Source: Phoronis australis
Taxonomy: Eukaryota; Phoronida; Phoronidae
DNA length: 64,000 bases
Reading direction: 5' to 3'
Assembly (NCBI GenBank): GCA_002633005.1
Contig: NMRA01000003.1
Coordinates: 2,723,117 to 2,787,116 of the forward strand
The notes beneath the pieces are model-generated. The model made no database searches and was not told the DNA's origin. It saw nothing but the letters and a program-made list of their open reading frames with translations. The translations under genes and the position numbers were made by a program. Within the stretch, counting starts at the first letter, position 1. Each line of letters opens with the position of its first letter. Positions 11,679 through 23,500 of this stretch are shown here, one piece after another.

Positions 11679-14600
11679 CTATTGTATATTCACATCATTA
11701 TTCTGTCCAATGTTTAACTTGGATGGATCAAATGGCTGTCCTTTGAATGGTGAACCTTCGGCATCCCACGCTTGCTTCAACATATCATGCATTTTCTGAA
11801 AAAGAACCATGCAATTGTATGTCATGCTATGCCATTTGTAAGGACATTCAATAAAAACAATTTTCGCACACAATTATCCAACCACTACAAACAATTCATG
11901 AGTGACAATCACAGTAACTTCTGTATTACTAAAAATAGAAAGGTATGTAATAACGTTGGCACACCACTACGAAAACAAACAGAACAAGAGTGACACAAAG
12001 CACTGTGTGTTGGTGGTTTGACAACAGGTTATTGTGAATCATCTAGTCACGGTTGTATGCAGGACTTCTCCTCTATCATGAAGAGCCAAAGGACTATCTA
12101 TCCATAAGAGCGTTTTTCAGGAGTTTCAAATCAGGTGTTTTGTGCAATAGGCCTGACCTATGTGGTTTGCGCATGTCCGATGCAATTTAGCCATTAGATC
12201 ACCTGTAATCTGTTTTCCAACGCAAAGCATTGATCACAAACAAAAGTCTGGTCTGCACACCATCTATTGGCTACATCACGTGACCTAATGAACACAAGTC
12301 CGAAAAGATTTCCGCCCCCAGGACCCTCTGCTATCCGGATGAGGGCAGAAATTTTTCTGGACTTGTGTTTATTAGGTCAAATGGTGTGGCCAATAGGTGG
12401 CGTGCAGACCAGACTTAAAATGGTTGTGATCTATATTTACACATTGGTTTAAGATTTACGTAATTATACATTGATAAGCTTAATTAGGTCACGTGGTGTG
12501 GCCAACGGGTGGCGTACAGACTAGACGTAAAATGTTTGTGATCTATATTATTTTCCACACTGGTTTAACATTTCAATATATATTTACAAAGCATTGATGT
12601 GTTTTCACAATGGCGAACGGCTACAAACGAAGCTACATTGGAACCAGAATTTCAAACATTGCCAAAATTCATTAGTGTCTTCACATTCTTGATACAAACA
12701 TTATTAAAAAGACATTTCAGATACCAAAAAAATTCAAATGCATTGAAAAGCATAGCTGTTAAATCCTACTTACCATTCGCAGGAGAATTTGTTATCAGCA
12801 AAGTTCACAAACATTGCTTTCATAAAGAGATCCATCTCTTTTGTGTCTCACTGAAACAAAATCTTGGTCATGAAGGGTTCCCTAATCTCATTGTCCAAAG
12901 TGAGCACTCACCTGTTGCTCTGAAGTAGGTTTGCCCAGTTTCTTCTGATGATCGTCGTACATGAGTTGCTGAATTTTGGCCTGAGACTCCTCGTCAAGGT
13001 CAGTTATCGGACGCTCAGGGTGTATTTTCTGCACACTTATTTTTGGCTCACTCTCTAACACACCTTCCCACCACCGTTCCTGCACCTTTTCAAGGTTGAT
13101 CTGCAACAAAATGTCAGTTCTGTAAAAAATATTCGTTATTACATTAGAAGTAATAAAAATTGACAGAAATTGTGTTGTGTGTACTCAGCTTGCCGTAATA
13201 CTTGGTGATTATGGGATTCTGTGCTGGAGGTCGACAATGTGACTTCAGATTGTGTTTAGAGACATGGGGAAAAATACCATGTCACCACGAAGTCATCACA
13301 GAGAGAAACAATTTCAGTCAGACAATAATTTCCCCAAAATTCGTTTCAAAGTTTGTTCCATTTATTTCATGAAATTAGTGCATTCACTTCGTGAAAGTAT
13401 GTCAAGGAACTCTGAAGATACAGCAGCAAACGCAAACAGCTTATAATTGCCACTAGGTGGCACAGCGGTAGTAAAAAATCATTTTTGCTGTCCCTCTCAT
13501 GATGGGAATATGTCTGCAAATATTCAAAAACATCTTTTACGGACTTTGTAGATACACCAATGGATGCCAACCGGCTGGCTGGACAGCCACATGGGCATGA
13601 CTGCATACTGCACTTATTCTGCATATAGAGTATGTAAAGTGTATTGCCTTCAAAATGCCACTCCTGCCATAGTTAAATTTCCATACAATAAGGAAGCACC
13701 TGTCTCACCTGAATACTTTCACCTGGCACTAAACTCCACATAGATTCCTCAGGATTTACTTCCCATGTCAAGTTATCGTCTAACCAATTTACCCACTGGC
13801 CTGTGTCATTATTGTAATTCACTTTCAGATGTTTTCGCTTAATTTCCACTTTGACATCCTTCCCCTTTTTTAAATACTTTGGTATCTGAAACAAAATCTG
13901 ATGTTAAGACAACCAAAGCTACACAAAAAGCATACGTTTTGCATTTTGTCAGATAACAACAGAGTTTGCTAAATGATACCAATTTCTCTTCCCGTGATTC
14001 ATTGGAGACAACGGTGTGCAGAGCTTTGGTGATGCCCGGTGTGTCTTTTTTATTGGATACTGCATGGACCCTAATATTAAATAAAAAAGATGAAACTTTA
14101 TTCAATTTAACTACAGATCAGTCACAATTTCAGAAAGATTATTCACAGTGATTGAGTTGCCCCATCACCCCCCCCCCTGGCCTTCTGCAAGCTACACGAA
14201 CTGGAGAGTACTCCAGGTACAAGAAGGTGAGTTAAACCAAGTGAGCTAAGCAACCCAAGTGTGAACCAACCACTCTTAGTGACAGATGAAAGTCTTTACA
14301 GTATTGAGCATAGAAACATGTACGCACTGGAGTTTGTCAACACAAAAATACATTCTCCAAACAAAAGTACGAGTTAATATTTGCGGGGTCTAACCTGCAC
14401 TTTAATATCCACGTCGGAGATAGACTGAGACCAGCAGTACTTGTCCCTGATAGCACCATTATAACTGTCTGGATTGGACTGGAACACTTTCTGTTGCCTT
14501 CAGTAGTAATACAAATTGAATTAGGAGACTCTTTTTATTCTGAAATCGTAAACTGCATGCTTCTTCTACTACAACAAGTGAATTGTAAAGCCAAATCCAA

Positions 14601-17350
14601 AACAAACTGTGATTGCTTCTAGACAGGTAACAGAAACCATGTATCCCAAATGATTCTTCAATTATTTCCCACAAAAAAATAAAATAAACTATTAAAATTA
14701 TCCTGTTCAATTGTTCAGTTGGACTACAACACTGTAAACAGAAATCAACTGACAAGTGTTCCTTAATGACAGCTACCCAAACTGGCTTAATATGGACATA
14801 AAATCATCTGTGAATAATTTCTAGATCAACTGCATAAAACAATGAATCGTGACCTTCCCGAGACATTGACCATATTAATCGGTGGAAACTAAAAACTCAA
14901 ACTGCACAAAAACTTCAGGGATGTATAAGGTTTGTTTTATTGGATTTCAAACAACACAAAATTAGACCAAGTTATAGAATTCTTATAACTGGATCCATAA
15001 TTACCTAGTCAGTTCATCTTCATCAACATCACTACATTCTTTGGGTGGCCTTGATGACTCAACAGCTAAGCTCTGTTGACCTGTGGCTTCTTCTGGTATC
15101 TGCAGTTTGCTGGCTCCTTCAGGAGTGGCACTGCTCGTTACGTTGGACTCCGATTTATTGTCTGTCGTGCCTGCCAATGGGACCGTGTCTACAGCTTCCT
15201 CTGAACAGTATATTATTAGAAAAACGCTTGAAATCAGAACCAAACTTTAACATAGTATGCTTATCAATATAAATCAATATGTTCTGCCTTAATGACATCA
15301 TCATAACTGACACAGATGTGTATTTTCACTTCTTGTAGTAATGGTAAATGTATGCCATAGATATCTGAGACCCATTTTATCAAGGGACATTTGCTAAGAC
15401 GTGGCTAACATGGTTCTGAATACAGTGCTGCGTTTTTACAAGCACAGTACATTAAACATGAGCTGATTGTGAGCCAGTAAAAATTGCATAGAAGTGAGAC
15501 TAAGCTAGGACCATTGATATATTCATCCCAGCAATGTGAATTGGCATCAGCTGTTACATGCAAACCAACAGTACAATACACAGGACTCAAAAAAATCTGA
15601 AAAATCTTATACGAAACTGAGATCTTATCAATATTTTATACACTGATCTCCAAAACCTGTTCACAAACTGTTTTTAAAATGTTCCACTTTTGCATGAGGG
15701 GCTATGATTTTCATAAAATTCAAAAGTTGCATAAAACAAAAACAAAATAATTTAGAAAACTGTAACAGTATTTTAGAGGTTTCATGAGCACATATATCGA
15801 ATGAAGTTTGGTCATGTTATTATTGCCATTGTTTTGCTATCAATGCACTAAAAAGCCATGGTCTCATGACCCAATTAACGGCACATTTAGTAAAAAGTCA
15901 AAGATCAAATTCTACAGGCTTTCTATTTACTGTTCGAGTTAAAGTCTATAGTTTGGCTAAAGACACAAAGTAGTCAATGAGGTGCTCCATAACCTTACGT
16001 GATCACAATTAAATTGTTTTCAAAATAAAAATTTGACTTTTTACTTTTCTTTGCTGCTGTAGCTTCCTTTTTACGGACAGTTTCTTCAGCTCTCTTGTCA
16101 TCTTCACGTGCCTTCAGCTCAAACTCTTTAAAAGCCTACAAGAAATACTAAGTCCTACATTTATTGCACAGAACTTACATTTTTACATACGACTGGCATT
16201 GCTATAGCTATGTACTTTATTATTCACAATACAACAATGTGTTATAGTATAAGTACATAAACTTATAAACAAATGTTCATGTGTCAGTAGTCTGGAATAC
16301 GTACTATATATTAACAAAATAACTGACTATTCATACCCCATAGGTCATTTGTTCAGCAACTTTAGGTGGAAATCCCAGTTTTCCATCTTTTGACAGGTAC
16401 CTGTAGAAGTCCGTCCTGTAAGAAAAATCCATTCACTTATCACACTGAGGAGCTATTAATCATTCAAGGTAAGTAATAAGTATAACTGGCAACAACAGAA
16501 TAAAAGTTTGCTTTAGATTAAGTCAAAATGCAGAGCACCTCTTGATAACTACAACAGCTAACCTTTCATTCAACTACAAATTAGAACGAAAGCAACTCAC
16601 AATTTCACCAAAAGACACGTTGCCCACTGTTCATAGGGACAATAGGTGCTCATCTCCCATCGTGGGACAAAAATTGTCCTCCCTTGTATAACAGGACTTT
16701 AGAAGTGTGTCCTCCACTTACAGGGACATACGGTCTCACACCAGAAATGATTCCAGTTGTTGGCTAGCCTGTGAGACTAACTTTGGAGAAAACTGTTCAG
16801 CAAATCATGTATCCCACTGCACTAAACCACCAAATAAGTCACGTCCTATATGTAGTATTTTTTGAATATTAGAGGGACGCCTAATGTCCATGCAATCGAG
16901 ATTTGTTTCCGATCAACATGTACATCACGCATACGGAGCGAGACAATGAACCTTGATAGACTACTACTAGCACAAGCACAGTACGCCTACTACTGTGTCA
17001 TGGCACAGTATAGGCCCACTCCCTTCTTAACTTAAATGGTGTATACCAGGCAGAACAGGTATTAGATGTTCTAATAGATCACAATTGGCAACCATGGTTG
17101 GTAGTGCAGGACTGGTGTTCCACTACCCATAGCACTCTCATCAGCCGCTAGCCAGCCAGTTAGCTGTATGAAGACTATCGATAAGTAAAGAAGAGAGTGG
17201 GCCTATACTGTGCCATGACACGTTGCATGTACAACAGCTTCACCTCCGGTAAAGGAATCCAAAGACAGCATGGAGAAACCCCTTGATGTTTCCTTCATTT
17301 TGTAAAATACCTAGAAAGGCAGTGTCGTACTTCTCAGCAGCATTCGTCAT
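11679..17350 (-). CDS. NUDCD3: NudC domain-containing protein 3, complete, 8 exons
   Basis: Coding exons in transcript order: 17350-17244, 16415-16337, 16135-16045, 15200-15005, 14497-14395, 13885-13709, 13100-12912, 11795-11679. All junctions are GT-AG, phases agree, and the sum is 1059 nt (352 aa; human about 361). The N-terminus (AAEKYDTAFLGILQNEGNI, then VFGFLYRRTDFYRYL and LGFPP) matches the NUDCD3 N-terminal module. A charged, acidic linker covers about residues 65-155. NPDSYNGAIRDKYCWSQ and the p23/CS fold follow (about 175-275, IPKYLKKGKDVKV, ESMWSLVPGESI, VQERWWEGVL). The C-terminus HDMLKQAWDAEGSPFKG is diagnostic. Known role of the family: Hsp90-linked co-chaperone that stabilises the dynein intermediate chain. 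The start ATG is the first in the exon and fits the human N-terminus. The gene shares a short promoter with PGAP1. Its introns hold a foldback MITE, a hairpin element and one CTCF-like site. Confidence 0.95.
12232..12434. mobile_element. Foldback (long inverted repeat) element
   Basis: Arms 12244-12316 and 12344-12416 are reverse complements with about ten differences over 73 bp, around a loop of about 27 bp. Weaker pairing extends to GATCACAAAC / GGTTGTGATC outside. It lies in the last intron of NUDCD3. The right arm and its flank (ATTAGGTCA.RTGGTGTGGCC to TGTGATCTATATT) recur as a direct copy at 12484-12575. A transcript could form a long hairpin. Confidence 0.8.
12484..12575. repeat. Direct copy of the foldback right arm
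   Basis: ATTAGGTCACGTGGTGTGGC, GGTGGCGTACAGACTAGACG and TGTGATCTATATT repeat the order seen at 12371-12455, with several substitutions and a small insertion. This is a tandem-like duplication of one arm of the neighbouring foldback element. Confidence 0.7.
13450..13463 (+). promoter_or_regulatory. CTCF-like core motif (isolated)
   Basis: CCACTAGGTGGCAC fits the CTCF consensus CCASYAGRKGGCRS at every position, in forward orientation on the plus strand. The flanks (ATTGCCACTAGGTGGCACAG) resemble units of the CTCF-motif repeat family, so this is probably a small relic of it, in a NUDCD3 intron. Binding is inferred, not shown. Confidence 0.5.
16995..17221. mobile_element. Short inverted-repeat element (MITE-like)
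   Basis: Arms of 34 nt (16995-17028 and 17188-17221; GTGTCATGGCACAGTATAGG...) pair with one or two mismatches around 159 bp of interior. It lies in NUDCD3 intron 1 and ends 22 bp from the exon 1 splice donor. No convincing target-site duplication was found. Confidence 0.75.
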
Positions 17351-17558
17351 TTTGCGGTCTGCTTTAATCACAGGCAAACTGAAAAGTCTTAATATTCGTA
17401 TTAAAAAAAAAATATGTCCGAAAAATAAGATAATTCATGCATTATGAAATTACATTTATTCACAAGAAATTGTGAAAACTAACCACTTATTTAAGAAATA
17501 TGGTTATCTTTGAAGTCTACTACAAAACTTTAGCCTTTGGTATGCCTGTGATTTCAAT
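17351..17558. promoter_or_regulatory. Shared bidirectional promoter NUDCD3 / PGAP1
   Basis: Only 208 bp separate the divergent start codons of NUDCD3 (17350, minus) and PGAP1 (17559, plus). Both 5' UTRs and both core promoters must fit here or in undetected upstream exons. The segment is AT-rich and contains an A run near 17401-17412. I could not pick out a convincing TATA box or CpG cluster. A shared promoter is an inference from geometry. Confidence 0.7.
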
Positions 17559-20500
17559 ATGGCGGCGCCCGCAAAAGTTGTGTTTTTCACGGTAGTTTTG
17601 TCAATCGTTGTCATTTCCGTATACGACGTGTTGACTAACTTCGAAGAAAACAATTGTCAGATGACCTGGATGTATGAATATCCTTCTTATATAGTAAGTG
17701 TTATCGGCAATGACCAATTATTGAAAGTAGTAACGCGCGGCTCAAGCTGTTTACCCTGGGCGGTGCCGGTGTGGGTGTTCGGTTGTCGTCTGTTCCGCCG
17801 GCGCCGGGTCAATTTTGGGAGTAAACAGGGTCCACCGTCTCTGACTGGCTCCAATAGAGACAGAATCCGGAAGTGCATTATGTCTCACACTGCTTGAAAC
17901 ATCAAAGTCACGTTGTTATTAGTACCTTTCCCATTTTGCGCATAGAGATTAGAGCCGAGGGACACTATTAAAAACTACTCTTTAGAAGGCCGTTGTTGCC
18001 GTTATTTCCTTCTAACTCGAACAAACACTCCTATAATCAAACTTAGTAATGCATGCAGTGTTAAAAATGGGCAACTGAACGAAGGAGTGCTCGAATAAAA
18101 AGTTTGATTACGGGTGTCAGTATTTGTTTGAGTTGGAAGGAATTAAATACATCGACGGCCTCCTAAGGTGTCCTGCTGGCTCTACTCTATGGCTGTGCAA
18201 AAGGTACTTATAACAATGGAACTTTTAATCAGTGTGAGGCATAATTCACCGAAAAGCTTTTGGTGCGTAAAGCTCCTGTACTAGGCAACACGTAGCATCT
18301 CGGTTGGCTGGATGGGGCTATAGGCTTATACTTCCAATCACTTTCTGTACTAATTTCGTCATGTGCACTTAAACAAGGGGCAGGCAAAATTCGCTCACCG
18401 TCTAAGAGGTTTTCACATTGTCAAAAATACATTTTACTATTAAAGTTATCACTTAAAAAGCACTTACTTTCTTCAACAATCCTATCTTCTTCCATACATA
18501 TCTTCAATGAAGCATGTACGGGAATTAAGATGACTTTGGCGAAGAATTCCAACCCCACTTTTTTAGTTGCCTTAAACTTTTTCACTGCACGCGGTAACCA
18601 TAATGTATTTCTACTGACATCGTGTGAGTTAGGCAAGGATTAGCGTGAGACTGGGTGAAGCGCGTGACGTGGCACGTGACACTTGCAAAATAGCATGGGA
18701 ATACATCAGGTGGTCTTTGTAAAATTTGTGTCCCTTGGACTTTTTGTTCGTCAGCTGGCCAGATTTCACGTAATTTCCTCAAAAGGGCACCCGATGAGGG
18801 AAGCTTGAGCAAACCGAAACAGATTTTCATGGATATTTTCAAGTTATGTTGACTAAATTGTATCTGAGTCGTGGTATGTGCTAATTATAACTCCATGTGC
18901 ATACATGCATGTTTCATTCGATTTTATTTGCTTTATTTTGAGATGAGTAACTTTTTATTGGGATGTACTATCGCTACTGTATGGCCTGTTCCTATACGAG
19001 GTTCATTTGTCAGAAGCTCCTGTAGGAGCTTCACCGTCTCTACTGGGGCTAGCTAGAGACAGTAGTCACGGTTTATTTTGGGAGTAGACAGTACCACCGT
19101 CTCAAACAGTGTCAACTGGCCCCAGTAGAGATGTGGGACATCCTATAGGTCCTTCATACACCTGAAGCTTTTTTGCGAAGTATGCTTCGCACTGCTTAAA
19201 CTATCAAAGCTATATTGCTTTAGTATAGGGAGACTTAAGGAGGCAGTTGATGTCTTTAACTCTTTCCAGCTCAAACAAATACTCCTACAATCAAACTTTT
19301 TTCAAACAGTCCTTTCAGTTGCTGAAATCAGCAACTGGCCATTTTTACATTGCTTGTGCTAGGAGACATGATGTCATATCTTACCTAGTAAAAAATGAAA
19401 GCTTAAAGAGTTTACAAAGTACACTTAAAAATGAAACAGTTAATGAAAACCAGAGACGAATTGCCAACTAACTTAACTACAACTTGTCTGAAGATCTCAA
19501 AAATACAAAGAACTTGTAAATTCTCATTCTTGCTCTGTACATCTTCACGTTGAAAAACCTTAGAGTATAGTATGATATCAAAGCTCTGCCACACTTACAA
19601 GGCATAGCTATTCAAGTGTAGGTCACATGCAAACGCATATGCAAATAGACTATAGAGCTGAATGCAAAGCACTGTGAACCCCGGTGACGCTCTGAACCAA
19701 TGCAGGAACAGCAGTAAATGAGAACAGTCTTCTAAACAGCGTGTTGAATTATAAACCCTCTTTCTTTTACTTTCCAGCCAGCCAAATTAAAGCAGTCTGT
19801 GCAACAGAGATTTCCACGTTATGGATTGTATCTGTACGGCGAGGGGTATGGACAGTCATATTGTCATTAAGCTGTTACGCTTACCTGCACTCTATATGTA
19901 ACTTTCATTGTTACCACTAATTGGGTTAAAATTTAGTGATTCCATAGCTTTTTAAAAACTAAGAATTTACTATTGCTTGAACAGGACTTGGAATTTTTTC
20001 TTTTAAGAGATTTTCTTCTTTTTTGGTTTCAATTTCCTCTATTTGATTTCGAGTTTCCTCTTTTTTCGTCTCTTTTTCATCATTATTTTGACTTTATTCA
20101 TGCAAAAACGTTTATTTCAGTTAAATTTTACAACACAAAAATATTTCCATCACATAAGCCTATTTATTTGTGGAGCGATACATCACCTGGAAAAAATTCC
20201 TCTTTTTTGTCATTGGTCATTCCAAGCCCTGTTTGATAAGGCTTGTCGTTAAAAACAACTTGTAAGCCATCACGATCTGATCCCACGTCTAGAGATAATT
20301 TCTGTGTAAGAAATGATGTATGACCTATGTTAAAACATTTGTTGATCTAAATCAGAGTTTTTACAAAATATTGGTTCGTTATAGTTCATCAAACAATAGG
20401 AGATAAAGAATTAAGAGACCTACTTGTACATTCATGCATGGACATTTTTGTGTGAATTCTTTGATTATCCCACCAAACAACAACAATAGTCAGCAATTTG

Positions 20501-23500
20501 ACAGCATGATGGCCGTAGAGAATTGACAAAAAGCAATGGGAAGTCATTTGGCACTGTCGTGCATTAAACTACCCTACAAGAGTTCTGGATTCTGTCCACT
20601 CCCTACTCTACTGCCATCCAGTGACATGTCATACTTCATTTTGAGGCAACTATATCAAAAAATGACTATTCATTAAATGAATCTTTATGAAAAACCATGT
20701 TACGTCCTGCAGTTGTAGTATGCTTTTAAAATTTCTTAATATTTTTTCAGGGCTTATGCAGAAAGAATTAGGTGAGTATTGCCAAAATCACTGTATTTTA
20801 TTCTTTGTACTACGATTCAAGTGCATGTTGAATCATATGTTTTCATTCTATGTTATTGCTTTCGTGAAGTTGCATTTATCTATTATGAAGATCTCTTAAA
20901 TATGACCAAATATTAATAAAATGCACGGGTTTTATCCATTTTTATGCGCCCGCATACTTATATGGGGGCGCATTATGTGTCATGGTAGCAAAGTCTGACA
21001 AACATTCATCGAAAAATGTTCTAACCTATTTAATCTGTGGCGAATTGAGAATTATCTTAATCAAAGGTATGAAGTAACATACTGCATGTTAGAAGCCAGC
21101 TAGCTGTATGAAGACTATCATCAAAATACAGCTATGTACCACTGTGTGTTGAGCTCCAATAGACCCTGAACTTTTGCACTGCCTGAGTAGTGGTGCTCAA
21201 CAACTCGTCGTAGAACTTATATCAACATGTAGAGCTAACGACTGACTCACCTTGCGCGTTACAGCCGTCTCAGGAGATGATGACAGCTTTACAGCAGCAA
21301 CATTTGTTCTGAAATTCAGTTTGCCGGCATTGAGCTACTAAAAACTTGTAATGAAGTGAAACCAGTTCCAGTAATTTGTTGTGATATGTATGCAACCTCG
21401 TGGAAGAACAATTGATTGAAGAATCAACGAAAAAGAAACTGGCCAATTGGTGGCACAATCTTTCATGGCACTGAAGGCCGACCCTGAATATCGCTCCGCA
21501 ACTTGGCATGACAGTGACAGTAAAACGAACGCCAATTTTTGCATCACTGATAAATAATTTAGTTTAATCAAGGAAGAGAGTAATTTTTAAGGACAATAAT
21601 TTTGTGTCAATTTTTATTTGGCCAGTTTTTTACCCACATCAGTGCAAACTAACTGCATAATATATGATAGTCTAAAAATCTGAAAATCAAGAAATGTGAC
21701 AAACCTTACATATTCAAAACAATTATTTCAGCAACTTCCATCTCTCAGGAATACCTGTCTTGTTCATACCTGGAAATGCTGGCAGTTATAAGCAAGGTAA
21801 GTCTACAAGTCTACCCTTGTCAGGCTGTAGCATTTAACATAGTCTCTCCCTTGCTACATGTCGACATTTCACTCTTTGAGAGCCCTGGCTGCTCATCACT
21901 TTATGGTCTTTACATAAACAGTTCAGGAACTTAGGTTTTCATAACAACATATTTTCAGTCCATATTTCTTTTCAAAAGATCTTTCGTTACTTTTAACGTC
22001 TTTAAGTATTTTTTTCACGATTGATCTCATAGTCTGCTTTGAAGTCAGAAAGCAACTTGAATGGCTGTACTTTCTTTTACATCAATTTGTGTATTATTTC
22101 CTTTGTGTAGTGAGGTCTCTTGGCTCTGTTGCTCTGAGGAAAGCTGAAACATTCAGACAAGGCCTCCACTTTAACTATTTTGCTGTGGACTTAAATGAGG
22201 TAACTCATCCTTTTAGTAAGATAGGTCAAGAGGTCATGTAGAACATGGTTTTCTATTGGCTACCCTTTAGGTCAAGAGGTCATGTTGAACATGGTTGCTT
22301 ATTGGCTACACATATAAATATTGTCATGAACCATGCAATTTACCTTTGTTTGATACTGGGATTATTGGTTATTTTTGTTTTAAAATGGGTTGGTAATGAG
22401 TTTAGTCATTTTCAACTTGACAAATATAGCCTCACAATGTCAGCATTGGTGGAACATGTTCATGTGTGCACTCATATACTCAACTGTCATTTTACAGGAA
22501 CTGTCAGGTTTGTTTGGTGGAGTCCTGCAGGAACAAACAGGTACAGTGGTCATTGTTTGATGATGTCATGGAGTATGGCACAATGTATGTGTTGGATAAC
22601 TTTTGTAATATAATGAAGACTTGACCCATAGTGTAGATGACACCTACTGTCACCTGGGTGATGGTTTTTGCCTACTGCGTGGAATGGGCTTGTCCGAGGT
22701 TGGCCTAGATACTGTGTCAGAAATTCATTTTTTTTTTCATCGACATGAAGCAGGCAGTAAGAGCTCTGTCGGATGCATGCGACTGTCATGTGATGTTCTT
22801 CTGGAGTTTCAGTCTATGTTTTGTCAAATCCTTGTTCTAGAATTTGTCCACGAATGTGTCAAACACATTTTGACGCTTTACAAGAAAGTCAGAAGCCCTC
22901 CCTCTAGTGTCGTCATTGTCGGTCATTCTATGGTGAGTCACATCATCTTCATTAGTAAATACAGAACTTGTCAGTTATCTTATTTCAAGGATAAAATAGT
23001 GTCTCAAGCCAACGTAAGCATTAAGTCAATGTACAAGTTAAATTGTTAATTGATCATTACTCAAATCTTCTTTCAGATGTGCCAGCAAACTTCAATCTAT
23101 ATTAAGTTTGACATTTTGAGCACAAGACTAGCTGTGGCTCACATCTGCACTTGATTCTACTTTAATTTGTTTTCTCAGGGGGGTGTGATTGCCCGAGGCC
23201 TGTTCACGCTGGCTGACTTTGACCCCCAGCTGGTTCACACCATCATCACTCAGGCCACACCTCACCAATCACCAGGTAGGTCAGGGGTCAAGTCTGTAGT
23301 ATTTATTCATTACTAACATGCAGACAGTGGAAATGAATGTTTTCATGATTCTGTGATTCTGGTAATGTTTGTCTCAACAATTGACCTTTCGCAAGCTCCG
23401 CCCCCTTGCGAAATGTCGACAAACAAACAATAGGTTTTACCTGGCAACGTGTAAAATGGCGGCTTGGAAACCAAGATGTGTCAAGAATGCTGCGTTCTGA

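Noticed and set aside
17559-17897. 112-codon frame extending PGAP1 exon 1 past 17693
   Set aside because: The part after 17693 is intron read-through. GTAAGT at 17694 and the phase-0 join to exon 2 at 19778 match the family.
22621-23049. 142-codon plus-strand frame
   Set aside because: Only 22841-22932 inside it is a real exon (PGAP1 exon 7). The rest is intron that happens to stay open.
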